Of a stretch of DNA of 64,000 nucleotides, positions 20,930-32,610 are shown in pieces (the first letter of the stretch is position 1; each line of letters opens with the position of its first letter). The position numbers were made by a program, and so were the translations under genes. Source of the stretch: Nephrocerus scutellatus (lineage: Eukaryota > Arthropoda > Insecta > Diptera > Pipunculidae); NCBI GenBank assembly GCA_947095585.1, contig OX352764.1:72373536-72437535 (forward strand), read 5' to 3'. The notes under the pieces are model-generated. The model worked only from the letters and a program-made list of their open reading frames with translations, made no database searches and was not told the origin of the DNA.

Positions 20930-21960
20930 TCAGAATTCATTCAGCAGAATGCGCTGCTCCGGGTATTGATGGAATCACACCCAACAATATGGTCACAATT
21001 TTCGAAGTGATCAATAATAGTCTTGTAGATCTTATTAATTATTACTTAGCCAAAGGTGAATTTCCTGACGCTCTAAAGGAAGCCATTATTGTTCCAATAT
21101 GGAAATCTTGGGAAAAATCGTGCCCAAGCAACTACCGTCCAATCTCGCTCTTGACAACATTTTCGTCAAATATTTAAAAGAGATCTTGATAAAAGAATAA
21201 GAGAATTTGTTAAAAAATACTATGATTTTGATAAAAAACAGTTTGGTTTCCAATTAAAAATTGGAACCGATTCAGCACTTATTGAAGCGATCAATAACAT
21301 TAACGCAAATCTTGATCGTGGATTTTACGTGGTATCTATGCTCCTGGATCTTAGGAAAGCCTTTCATACAGTTAAGACATGATTTATTATTTATGTGTCT
21401 AGAAGAACTTGGAATAAGAGGTTCAGCACTACAAATCATCATAAGTTATTTTTCAAATAGAAAAATCAGATTAAAAGTAAATAACACGTACAGTAGTTCA
21501 CTAACACTCTGTGCTGGTGCTCCTCAAGGATCTATATTGGGACCCCTTTTTTATCTGCTTTTTATTAATAACATCAGATATAGTGGACTGAAGGGAGATT
21601 ATACGATCTTTGCTGATGACACAAGCATTATGTACCATGGTGAGAATAAAGAAAAAATCCAGAGAATGATAAATGATGACCTTAAAATATTGAATAAATG
21701 GCTAAAGGGCAATGCTCTATCTATAAACGTAGAAAAGACCTGCTACCTACAATTTAAACAACGTGGAAAATGTGATTATAGACACATATATAACTTTGGA
21801 TAATTCTGTAATTAGACGAGCACCTAAAGCCAAATACCTTGGTATGATTTTAGATGAAAAACTCTGTTGGGATGAACATGTAAATCCTTCACAAAAAAAA
21901 TTGTGCCAATCCTGGGAGCATTAAAAAGATGTTCGAAACTAAGCAGCCAAATGGCTGGGA
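20930..21960 (+). pseudogene. LINE ORF2 reverse transcriptase
   Basis: RT motifs in order: GIDGITPNNM, SNYRPISLL (near 21129), DLRKAF-like (21345), CAGAPQGSILGPLFYLLFIN (21510) and the catalytic FADDTSIM (~21610), then KGNALSINVEKTCYLQF and PKAKYLGMILDEKLCWDEHV. Frameshifts at ~21175 and ~21380 separate the pieces. Upstream of GIDGI, part of the linker is lost. The catalytic Asp pair is intact, but the frame is broken. Confidence 0.8.
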
Positions 21961-22321
21961 TGGTTTTTATTCATTTGTACCAGATTACATAAAATCATCA
22001 AGTTGTCTACCAACATTCAAAAAACAGTTAGTTAGTCTAAGGTAAAACAAAAATAAAGTAAGAAATAAACCCAATTATTCGAACTGAATTTCAACAAAAA
22101 AAAAATAATAATTACTACTAAGTTTAGACGTTAATGATTGTAACCATAAAATTAAAAAAAGACCACATCAGCAATTATGTGGATAATTGCTTTATACCAG
22201 ACTTAAGCTGACTAGCAATATTGAAAAACTTATATATATTTATAACAAGATATTAATTAGGCAATCTTGTAACCAAATCTGTTCAGAAAAGAATCTATTC
22301 AAATAAATAAAAAAAAATAAA

Positions 22322-23216
22322 TAAACGTTGTTGAGTACCGCGTATAAGATTTTCTCCTCTATCCCCACACGCTAAAGGGATCATTGGTCCATACCAGTGT
22401 GGCTGTTTCAAAACTCACTACACCATCTTTTTATAGACTTTAAAGCCGACTATGATAGCATAGCCAGGGTAGAACTTTATAAAGCCATGAGAGAATTCGG
22501 CAGCCTAAATAAACTGACACGACTATGTAGGTAGACCATGACCAAGTAAAAATATCCGGATTTCTATCAAGCCCATTCAACATCTATAACGGGCTCCGAC
22601 AAGGGAATGGACTGGTCTGCGTCCACTTCAACCTGGCGTTGGAGAAAGTGATCCGAGAGTCTGACGTAACTGACGTAACGGCGAGAGGAACAATCCTCTA
22701 TTCCAGTCCATTTACATTCAGCGCGAATTTGAAGTAGGAATTTAACTATAATATCCAAGCTGCTGGTATATAAGACAATTGTCATACCAGTACTTACATA
22801 TGGATCCGAGACTTCGGTGCTTAGCAAAAAGCATTCTGACCTCTTAGCCGCGTTCGCGAGAAAAGTCTTACGGAGAATTGTTGGCCCCGTATGTGAGAAA
22901 GGACGATTGTGGAGATTTTATAATGACGAGGTCTACGAGCGTTGCCGCGATGTCGACATCGTGAAGAAAATTAAGCTCGGTAGGTTCCGGTGGGCAGGAC
23001 ACCTAGCTTGTATGAGCGAAGCGGAAAGTCCTTTGAAGTAGGATTTATGGAACACGACAGCGAGGCCGGCCAAACCTACGTTGGAAGGATGGCGTAGACC
23101 AAGACGCCTAGAGTTTAGGGATGCCAAACTGCATGACATCGGCTCGTATCGGGACCGGTGGAGAGACTTTTTGCGGGAGGCCAGGACGGACCCCGGTTGT
23201 AGAGCCAAATATGATG
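22322..23216 (+). mobile_element. RTE-like LINE fragment, copy 1
   Basis: The sequence is close to 27640-28870 but with internal deletions. It starts at a TATAAGATTTTCTCCTCTAT string and keeps GNGLVCVHFNLALEK (the usual GLRQGD...FNLALEKV block), then SKKHSDLLAAFARKVLRRIV, RWAGHLACM and the 3' tail. It ends in a short ATGATG run after GCCAAAT, the simple-repeat 3' end typical of RTE-type elements rather than poly(A). Confidence 0.7.
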
Positions 23217-25266
23217 ATGTATTTTTTATATTAATTTACTGTTTAAAAACTTAAGCTGATTTCATAAGAGCTTTAAACGTATGAAATAAATAATTAGTAA
23301 TAGAATATTTCATTCGGGCAATTTTTTCATAATCCCGTCATCCATGTTTGATTTGGGACGATATTTATTGTTCAATAAATCATTTACATTTTTGTCAACT
23401 AAAAAAGTTATTTTGATTGTTTATTTACACAACGTCCTAAATCTGAATTTCGGACTGGAACTCTTGGAATTACTTTACTAGTGACCTCAAGACTTTTGGA
23501 TTTGTGGAAGTACTGCAAATTAGGCAGACGGACTCCATTCCTTAGTAGGAGCACGCCATTCATCACCGTGTGATCTTTATAGGCACATGTGGGTACGAGA
23601 CGCATATGAAAACGAGAAGCTGATAAACAAGCTGCGTCTTCTCGTGTAGATAATATATGTAGACACATATCATCCGCTTAATAAACCCCTTCACGAACCA
23701 AATTAAACACAAAAACCATGAGATAATTTTTGGTACAAGAAATGTGCACAAAATTTATACAAAATTAATCCCAAAATAAATTTTTAAATTTTTGATACTA
23801 AACTTCTTTACACCGTTTGATTGCGAGTTTTAAACTTTTTCACACTAATTACAAATGATTTTCTAAGTGACATACCTGGTCATAGTATAATATTTTTGAA
23901 TGTTCTTTTATATGTATATTATAAACTCTCTTCAATGTAAACCAGTCCAGTGTATGATTTCTCCTATCTTGATCCATGTCGGAAAGTTTGTGCGAAAAGT
24001 CGCTCAATATGTTATATTGTACTGGCAACACATTTAATATTATAATCACTTTCACTAATATATAGTTCTTGATAATGATAATTCTTTTTTTCTGAAATGA
24101 ATTAAATTAAATTAACTGTAAACATACAAAGCTATGGGGTTAGACTTATTTTTTTATTGTCAGGTATGTATTCGTTTTAAAGGGTAGAGAGAAAGGTATT
24201 TAATAACAACTTAAAATGCATATTAAATTCCGCAGTATTTAAATTCTTTGCATAACAAGGAAAAAATGTGGCATACTTAGTGAAAAGTAAGTAAAAAAAT
24301 CAAATACATATTAAATTCCACAGCAATTAAATTCCTCGCATAACAAGGATCAAGTGTGGCTAAGTTCAAATCAAGGTATTTTAAATACTCAAATACTTGT
24401 GTTAGTCCGCTCCAGACAAGATTTATGGGTATTTCTTTACTTTAATGTCTTATTTTAAGAAGGGTGAGTCATTTGAAGATAGTAAAGTCCAAGTTACATT
24501 AAAACACCAGAAATGGCCTTAAATATTGAATATGCCCTGATGCATTTTTCCATCTGGTTGCTATCAGAGCTATTTGTCAGATTTGCACTAGTAACCCTGA
24601 TCTACCATGTTACTAAACGGACAAAAGCATCCGACGAGCATCAAAGACTTTGGGAAATTGTAACGTGAACTAGAAACACTTCAGTGACATAACTTATATT
24701 ACACATTAAAATCTTACCTTAAACGTCTGCAATATCCTGGTGATTCTGTTTCCCTGCATAAGAATGGTTCACTTTGGTCGCTCAATTTTAGTGTAGCCGA
24801 CTCCAAATCCCCAAGGATGGGTAACGGCGTGTGGCGCTGGCGAGTTGTGTACTGCAAAAGTCACTGCCATTTTTGTATTTTAAGTTTTTGGTATTTCTTG
24901 ATTTTGATTGGTAATTAGTTGAAAGTAGTTTTAAATATTTTTTTATAATAGCTGTATAACATGTTAGCTAATAAAAATACATTTTTAATTTAAAACGTTT
25001 AAAACGAGTATTGTGCGTAGTAGTTTGCTTTGATCTCAAATAAATAGCAAACTCGCGATGTTTTAATTTTTTTACGATTTGTTGCCTTTATTTTGTGATT
25101 TGTCAATGTTCATCCAGTTCTGACCTATGTTTAAAGTTTCACGGCTCTAGCTTAATGGGAAGTTAGTTTAAAATCAATTACAAAATTCCACCCGCCGGAC
25201 AGACATACATCCAGTTTTCCTCCTAAAAGTAAATCAGAAAAAAATACATTACTTTTTATATTTTTT
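23217..25266. other. Intergenic; one local duplication
   Basis: No gene was recognised in ~2 kb. A ~110-bp segment is repeated at 24208-24270 and 24302-24365 (CATATTAAATTCC, GCATAACAAGGA, TGTGGC). A string resembling a splice donor (CCAGGTATGTCACTTAG) lies on the minus strand at 23854-23880 and recurs at 52147 and 63168. Minus-strand frames at 23408-24055 have no recognisable domain. Confidence 0.4.
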
Positions 25267-26154
25267 TTGGGTAGCAAAAATATCAAAATATGCATTTATT
25301 TTTTCTTCTTTAAGCTTCCAGTATTAAAATCCCCCCTACTGATTAGCTATCGCGACTATAATGACTTCAGCATTGACCAATTTGTTATTAACTATGCGCA
25401 AATTAATCGTATTCTCTCATTGACAGATATTGATGAACAGATTTGGTTCCTTAATCGGTCCTTAATTGGTCTCTTCCATCAATATGTCCCAATTTAAACT
25501 AAACGAGTAAAGCAAAAACAATATCCTTGGAATAACGCTGAAATATCGAATGCAAAAATAAACACGGACTTTGTAGAAGTATGTTTTGATGAAAGGTGAA
25601 GAATATACGGTATAAATCGTAATAGATTCGTATCGTTCATTAAAAGTTATATAAGGAGATTTGGTGAAATGTTTTTTTTAACTTGAATCAACCATCTAAA
25701 CAGCTTTGGCAAAAAATTAATGGTATAGGTATTGTTGGCAATCCTGATCTCAGTAATTTACACCTGATAAATTTTTTCCTCATCCTTCTCCTCCTATAGC
25801 AGTGACCGTTCCTTCCAGAACTTTATATCAAATAATAACCCAAACAATCATAATTTTAGATATGTCACTAAAGAGGAGTTGTGGAATGCAGTCTGGTCAA
25901 TTAAGTCGAATGATACATTAGATTATATTCCAATTAGGTTTGTGAATCTTTTATTTCCTCTGATTTCATGCTATCTTCTCCACATCATAAACAAAGTGTT
26001 TACATCATCTACTTTCACAATCTGTTGGAAAGCCGTGTTGGTAAGACAGATTCCAAATAAAAATAATCCAGCTCTTTTATATGATCTTAGGCCATACTAT
26101 CAAAGTGGGTTTATAAAGACTTATAGCACAATAACTGCTATTATCGACTTGTAA
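25267..26154 (+). pseudogene. LINE ORF2 fragment (linker and RT start)
   Basis: Translation pieces YRDYNDFSIDQFVINYAQIN, TDIDEQIWFLNRSLIGLFHQ, KQYPWNNAEI, FRYVTKEELWNAVWSIKSND and QSGFIKTYSTITAIIDL follow the order of the region between endonuclease and RT in jockey-superfamily LINEs. The last piece corresponds to the QSGFRPGHSTTTAL block. The catalytic FADD part is missing, because the element stops near 26200. Several stops and frame changes are present. Confidence 0.6.
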
Positions 26155-26489
26155 GATTTTATCCGTGTTAACACTGATAAAAATATGGCTACCTTACTTA
26201 TTCTGGCGGTCAGCCATCAGCAGAAATAGAGGGAATAACACAGAATGCTCTAGAATTGCATGTGGCCGTAACTATCTCTGACTGGTGGAAGTGCGATCAA
26301 ACCTCCACGTGGTGGCCGCTGGTAATTTTCCTCTAATGCAGGAAAAGCTGAATGATCGGGCTAGTCCCTTCAAAGTAAGGTTGGCGCGAGGCCAACAACC
26401 TCGCCTGTACAAATTTTTTTATTACGGAACCCAAAATCAGCCTCGGATACACTGATGAACGACGACGACCACGGCAACGAAAACGGCTA

Positions 26490-27463
26490 AACGATTTAAG
26501 AATTTTCTCATGGAACGTACGCTCACTGCATAGAGCTCAAGCTGCACAGCAGCTAGCCGATACCCTGTCCAAATATAGTGCTGACATAACAGCATTTTAG
26601 GAGATGCGATGGACGGGGAATGGTGTCTTACAAAAATCAGAATATGACATTTATTACAGCTGTCATGCAAGACATCATGTGCTCGGGGTGGGGTTTCTAG
26701 TCAGCAAAAGAATGAAACCCACCGTTATCGGCTTTAATGCAGTAAATGAACGGCTATGCACCCTTCGCGTGCGGGGCAAATTTAAAAACATAAGCCTCAT
26801 AAAGCCACCTGGGTATCTCCCGATGGAACCACTCGCAACCAGATAGACCACGTGTTGATAGACCGCCGCCACAACCCGAACCTGATGACGGTACGTACGT
26901 ACCGAGGTGCCAACGTCGACTCGGACCACTATCTTGTTGGTATGGTGCTCCGAGCGCGGATTGCATCATCACGGAAGACTGCATCCGCGAATCAGATTCG
27001 AGTCAACATGGCTGCCCTTCGCAATGAAGAGACCAGAAACAAATACGGTCAAACGATAGGACCCGCCCTAAATGCAGGGAGAGTAAGTTCTGGGGTTGAG
27101 ATGTCGGGCGTAGAAGAGAAATGGACACGCCTTAAAAATACTGTCATTAGTACTGCTGACTCCATCTTAGGCAGTAGTCGTAGAGATCGAAACGACTGGT
27201 TCGATGACGAATTTAAGTTTGCGACTGAACGTAAGAATGTTGCGTTCCGAGCAATGCAACAATCTCATAGAACGCGGGCACGCGAAGATGAATATAAAGA
27301 GCTCAGAAGATATGAAAAAACAGTTCACCGGCGAAAGAAAGCAGCCTGGGAGAAGAATCTCGTCCGTGAACTGGAACAGTACAGAGAGCAAGGACCGCAC
27401 CAGGCGCGAAAGTTCTACCAAAGAGTCCGCGGTATGACGCAATATACACCGCGTTGCACATAG
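26490..27463 (+). pseudogene. RTE-like endonuclease and linker
   Basis: The frame begins near 26490 with LRIFSWNVRSLHRAQAAQQL, then TAF, a stop and EMRWTGNGVL (Gln to stop just before the catalytic Glu), GVGFLVSKRM, and after a small deletion RNQIDHVLIDRRH and DSDHYLVGMVLRARI with the catalytic SDH. The linker that follows (26950-27463) is charged and helical, ending where the RT fingers should start. The enzyme would nick target DNA to prime reverse transcription. Confidence 0.75.
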
Positions 27464-27479
27464 TAAGGACAAAGAGGGT

Positions 27480-28710
27480 ATTCTGATCGCCGATCTTAAA
27501 GGCATCTTAGAGCGATGGGAAGAGCACTTTCATGAGCTGCTAAATGGCCAGCTAACTGAGGAATTGGAAGCTCCACAAATGATCGAAGATCATACAATGC
27601 TGCCGCCACCAAGCATAGTCGAAGTTAGCAGAGCGATAAATCGGGTATAAGATTTTCTCCTCTATTCTTCAGGACAGTATAGCCCCATACGCTAAAGGGA
27701 TCATTGGTCCATACCAGTGTGGCTTCATCCAAGGCAAATCAACAACTGATCAGATTTACACCCTTAGGCAGGTGATGGAAAAATGTCTAGAGTTTCAAAA
27801 CTCACTACACCATCTTTTTATAAACTTTAAAGCCGCCTATGATAGCATAGCCAGAGTAGAACTTTATAATGCCATGAAAGAATTCGGCATCCCAAATAAA
27901 CTGACACGACTATGTAGGTTGACCATGACCAATGTTATAAGCCAAGTAAAAATATCCGGATCACTATCAAGTCCATTCAACATCTATAACGGGCTCCGAT
28001 AGGGGGATGGACTGGCCTGCGTCCTCTTCAACCTGGCGTTGGAGAAAGTGATCCGAGACTCTGACGTAACGGCGAGAAGAACAATCCTCTATAAGTCCAT
28101 TCAGGCTTACGCAGACGATATTGACATCGTTGGTAGAAACCAAAGATCAGGAAGCTTTCATCCAGATAGAGCAGGCGGCACGAAATCTGGGGTTGCACAT
28201 AAATGACATAAACAAAGTACATGGTGGCCACGTCTGCGAGTAGAAGATCCCACATTGGTCCCTCAATTCAGATAGTGGAGCGCGAATTTGTAGTAGTGCA
28301 ATCCTTTAACTATCTCGGGTCAACTATAGCAGCCGATAACAGCATGGAACCAGAAATACGTCAAGACTCTTCAAATCCAGGAACTTAACCATAACATCCA
28401 AGTTGCTGATATATAAGACAATGGTGATACCAGTACTGACATATGGATCCGAGACTTGGGTGCTTAGCAAAAAGCATTCTGACCTCTTAGCCGCGTTCGA
28501 GAGAAAAGTCTTACGGAGAATTGTTGGCCCCGTATGTGAGGAAGGACGATTCCGGAGACTCTATAATGATGAGATCTACGAGCGTTACCGCGATGTCGAC
28601 ATCGTGAAGAAAATTAAGCTCGGTAGGCCCCGGTGGGCAGGACACCTAGCTCGCATGAGCGAAGAGGATCCTGCTCGGAAAGTCCTTTGCGGTAGGATTT
28701 ATTGAACACG
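27480..28710 (+). pseudogene. RTE-like reverse transcriptase
   Basis: Pieces in order: LLNGQLTEELEAPQMIEDHT, YQCGFIQGKSTTDQIYTLRQ, HLFINFKAAYDSIARVELYN, NVISQVKISGSLSSPFNIYN then GLR followed by a stop at the usual RQGD, FNLALEKV, IQAYADDIDIVG with the catalytic YADD (~28105), and SKKHSDLLAAFERKVLRRIV with RWAGHLARMSEEDPARKVL. The fold of the palm is complete by motif, but at least three frame breaks occur. Confidence 0.75.
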
Positions 28711-29029
28711 ACAGCGAGGCCGGCCAAGCCTACGCGGATGGCGTAGACCAGGACGCCCAGAGTTTAGGGATGCCAAACTGGATGACATCGGCTCGAAATC
28801 GGGACCGGTGGAGAGACTTTTTGCGGGAGGCCAGGACCGGACCCCGGTTGTAGAGCCAAATATGATGATGATGATTATTAATAAGTGTCGACTCAACAAT
28901 AGGGGCCCGACGTATTTACTCTTTTGGTTTTGTATTGCTAATTATTAAACAATAATTTTGACTACTTAATCTACATGTTTATATTTACAGCAATTTAATT
29001 TTAAACAATAAATTTTAAAATAAAATAAA

Positions 29030-29520
29030 AATGAAAAAATATATAAGAGGAGGTATAGACCTCTGTAATGTTGATTGCTGGCCTTCTTGTAGAAGGAGAC
29101 GTCTTGATTATTAAAGATGTCGTCGAATCTAGCATCTGTGAATCCTCTGATGTGTATGTACCGGTGACTTGGCTCGATTTCTTCGCTTCTCAGTCCTTGC
29201 ATTCAGGCATGAGTTTCCAATCCGTCGGCAAATCTCCTTGCATTTGGAACAACTGGTTGGTTATTGGCAGCAGACCTGCTGCTTCGTAGTCTTGCAGTCG
29301 ACACAAACTTATAGCTGTTTGGCACCCTCCAGAGTCCTGTACAGATCCTTAGTACCTTCCTTTCAAATAGGGAGATCTTCGTCATCGTTCTTGGTGAGAC
29401 GGTGAGGAAAGGTACTAGCCTGATACGAGTATCACCACGTCATCTGCATACGCAAAAACCTTCTTCCGATCCTCTTCAAGTTTTAGTAGCATATCATTAA
29501 TTGTTGGAGGGTAATTCAAA
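29030..29520 (-). pseudogene. LINE RT fragment, minus strand (R1/I-like)
   Basis: On the minus strand from ~29520 the translation reads TINDMLLKLEEDRKKVFAYA then DDVVILVSG, an RT catalytic YADD block, followed at once by FERKVLRICTGLWRVPNSYK from the connection region and HRYIHIRGFTDARFDDIFNN near the 3' end. The jump between blocks indicates an internal deletion. It is unrelated to the plus-strand RTE copy beside it. Confidence 0.6.
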
Positions 29521-30458
29521 AGTTTTTCTTTTTACTCAAGAAATTCCAGGAAACCTTTGGATTGCTTTTGATATCATACTCAACAGCCATAAAATAATAA
29601 AATATTGTTTAAAGATTTATTTCTTAAGAAATTCATACTCTTTCCTCGGTCGATTAAATTCCATTCGTAAAAAATAATTTTTCTTGCTTTTTTGCCATTT
29701 TAGATGTTAAGTTTTTTAATCGCCTTAAATGAGATTATTTCAATTTAGAAGTTTTTTTTGGAAAATTAATTAATTAATTATTCATGAACACACATTCACT
29801 TAAACTTAAGTTCGTGAAGAGTTGGCTCCAAACAAAAGTATTCAGATAATGCTATTAGAATCAACTACATTGAAATAACACCTGAAACTTATCAAGGAAT
29901 TTAAGCTTAAGTCCTTATTCCAAAAGATATTTAAGTTAAAATAAGTTGTGATACGTGTTTTTTTACATGAACTTGTAAAAGCAGCTGACGCATAACATCT
30001 TCTTCATTACATAGCGACTATTTTTTTTCAACATTTAATATTTAAAAAAAAAAAGTTTTAGTCGGCGTAATATTTTTTATATCACTATCACAGCCTCCCA
30101 TACCCAAATTCACCACTACTTGAGCATCATACTATCGCTTCATGAGATCAATGTTCGATATCAAAATTAGCCGGCTTACAATGACTTTTTCGTGTTGGTG
30201 CCGTGGCTCAGTGTTTAGTGCATAGATTTCTGAGGAATCTGAGGAGGTAGTTCGAATTTTAGAAAACACCAAAAGTATTTTTATGGTCCCACTTCTCGCG
30301 AATGTCTGGCAAACATGCGAGTTTCTCAATTCGCCGTTGGGATGCCGCATTAAGTTGTAGGATTGTGCAAACATAAACATGCACAACACAAATGGTCGGG
30401 AGAAGCTAGGGTCTGTCGCGCCGAATATTATTATTTTCTATTACTTTTTCATTTACAT
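29521..30458. other. Intergenic, nothing recognised
   Basis: AT-rich, with a short (ATTA)n run at 29766-29782. The minus frame at 30132-30389 shows no domain. Confidence 0.4.
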
Positions 30459-30618
30459 ATGGTGTCTTCAGCGTAAGCAACAGATGCCAGTTGACATCTA
30501 AGGGCCGATGGTTGCAAAATAAGACTCAGACTCTGATTCAAGCCTCATTTCGTGACCAAAATCGGACCTCAGATGTCAACTTGCACCTCTTGCTTATGCT
30601 GAAGCTGAAGACATCATA
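30459..30618. repeat. Palindromic element, ~160 bp
   Basis: ATATGGTGTCTTCAGCGTAAG...GTTGACATCT at 30459-30502 is matched inverted by AGATGTCAAC...CTTATGCTGAAG...GACATCATAT at 30570-30618, with a few mismatches and a 6-bp indel. The loop is ~65 bp. It could be a MITE or the ends of a deleted transposon. Confidence 0.65.
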
Positions 30619-30714
30619 TTGTATGGACACAGATCAAAAATTTAACAAAATCAAATAAAGCTGCAAGGCTAATTGAATAAATTTCGGGCATACTAGATAT
30701 CACGATCTTCGATA

Positions 30715-30960
30715 CAATGAAAAAGATATTTTTATTACCTTTAATATGATACCAATTAACCCCCTAACATCCATCAAACCACTTAGAAAAATGCATTTTT
30801 CAAAAAAGTGTTCAAAACTTTAACACATCCTCTCTCCTTGAAGGGGAATTACCGAGAAACAAGATTGATGTTTTTGAGGTCTGCTCAATAAGGACTTTCA
30901 GATACGGTGGTCCGAAAGCCGTAACTCTATGCTCCTTCAAACGCACTTTAGCCAAAACTC
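30715..30960. repeat. Dispersed repeat family B, copy 3 (partial)
   Basis: It matches 4440-4690 over ~245 bp (GATACCAATTAA, CCACTTAGAAAAATGCATTTT, TCTCTCCTTGA, TCAATAAGG.CTTTCAGAT, AAAGCCGTAACT). Only the right-hand part of the family unit is present. Confidence 0.65.
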
Positions 30961-32284
30961 CGCGTCAATGACAGCGAATCCATAAGAGCGAACGAACATT
31001 CAGATTTTAGACATTATGCGTCTTATAAAAATAACATATGGATACTTCCAGATTATCAAGAATCGATGTCATTTTTGATCATACAAGGAACCATTTCGCA
31101 CAGTCAACCGAAGAAACTATTCGACGTGCCTCATTTTCCGATGAGAATCCGATGAGAATAAGGATGACATCTGTTGATTCTGTTATCACGTGCATGAAAG
31201 GGAACGATCAAATGATGAACACCTCGACAAAGGCAAATACTTTTTGGTTAACTGGAGTGTGGCTGAAAATTATTCCTTGGAAAGCGGCATTTTAAGGCAT
31301 GACTTAATCTTTTTTTAAACCATTTATTTAACTGTTTCATACTTATTTTCATACCTGTTGTTGTTCTCTTTATCCATCCTTACAGCATTCAAATTTGGTA
31401 CCGCCCGATAAAATATTTGCCGGCATATTACATTTTGCTGGTACTGTAATTTATTTTCTTATTTAGTGCATGTACTTTTATGCATTTGCTTTCAAATTCA
31501 CGCTTGTAATAAGACATATCATGTCATATAAAGTTTATAACTGTTTGTTTTACATTATTTCACATGCGAATTGCTTGTTCAAGTTTCCGGCTCAACTCAT
31601 TGAAAACTTTGAATTTGTGTACATATCCTTTTATTTCTTATTAGGCGATCACCTAACCCAAACATTGGCGGCTTTATTACATTTAAAATTATGCACAACA
31701 CAAATATTTGTAAAATGTTTTTATTTAAGCTCAACAATGTACGGAATATATAATGTTCCGATTGTATAACTGTTGTTGTTGTATATTTGTTTTATGTTGT
31801 TGTATAGTTGTTGTCAAAATAACCGGTACGGTCCAATTATTTTCCCGGGTAGAAAAAGAAAGTTTCAGAATGAAGTTGGGCGAACTTCAGTAATGCTATC
31901 TTTCTTTGTCATAATTTTATGTATAATAGGGTTTTCTATGCTATTTTCCGCAAAATGGCTGGTGTTTTGTTGTTTTGCAAATAATTTAAAATATTGAATA
32001 AAAAGTTTAAAAGATAAATTTTTGGCACTAAAATCATCACAAATATTCTATATCGTATGCGAAAAGTTAAATTTCTTCTGTTTTCTTACTACGTCGCATC
32101 GGTTCTGTAAAACTGTATTCTGAAATAACTTCTGTCTCTTTACATTTAGCGTTAATATTGTTCTATTTTTTTATTAATAATGGTCGTGTTTTTTTATGTC
32201 GGAGAATCCGAGTTCAGAGATCCCATAATGTTTTTTCTCTGATAACTTCTCTCAGCTGTGTTTTTGTTTTTAATAATAGAAATA
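30961..32284. other. Intergenic, no supported gene
   Basis: The 85-codon frame at 31038-31295 has less AT-biased composition than its flanks but no recognisable domain. The 99-codon frame at 31470-31769 is Phe/Tyr/Leu-rich and AT-driven. Near 32185-32270 a TCTCCGACATAAAAA-type string is shared, inverted, with 75-215. Confidence 0.35.
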
Positions 32285-32610
32285 AGTTTTATTTTGATAA
32301 ACTCCGGTATACGGTTTTCGAAATTTAAAGTACAAAAGGGGCGTTCTTAAAAGTGGGCGGGTCCTAAGTATAGGTATCAAATGAAAGGTGAAAATTAGGT
32401 CTACACAGCCATGCTATTTTTATGGGTGTGGTCCAATTTAAGCGGAAGGTACATCGAAATATACTCAGTTCATATGATTGAGGTTTTTCATCCAAAAAGA
32501 GGATGATGGGATTCCAACGTCCAATTGGTTTTAATTCAGAAATGAGTTTTTCCTTTTAAAAAGCGTGCTCAAAAATTATGGACACTGTAAGATATTGTGC
32601 GCTCAATTAA
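32285..32610. repeat. Dispersed repeat family B, copy 4 (inverted)
   Basis: Its motifs run in the opposite order and orientation to those in 18020-18400 (AAAGTGGGCGGG, ATCAAATGAAAGGTGA, CATATGATTGAG, AGTTTTTCCTTTTAAAAAGC, GCGCTCAATTAATTTA). It abuts the 5' truncation point of the LINE that follows. Confidence 0.6.

Larger units (their letters stand above)
19020..22320 (+). mobile_element. Jockey-type LINE, nearly full span, decayed
   Basis: ORF1 zinc knuckles, AP-endonuclease, RT and an A-rich AATAAATAAAAAAAA tail (22295-22325) occur in canonical order on the plus strand. Internal deletions and frameshifts make it inactive. Clade placement (jockey versus related groups) is by motif layout only. 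Confidence 0.7.
26420..28880 (+). mobile_element. RTE-like LINE, copy 2 (long)
   Basis: It carries endonuclease, linker and RT in order, with a (ATG)n 3' end at 28860-28877. The 3' 900 bp match copy 1 at 22322-23216 closely. Premature stops and deletions make it inactive. The RTE assignment rests on the single-ORF layout, the GLRxGDGLACVLFNLALEKV block and the microsatellite tail. Confidence 0.7.

Noticed and set aside
23408..24055. Three minus-strand ORFs of 60-86 codons
   Set aside because: No domain, no consistent frame and AT-driven composition.
31470..31997. Two adjacent hydrophobic ORFs
   Set aside because: Phe/Tyr/Leu content is what AT-rich DNA gives by chance; no motif or start context supports them.
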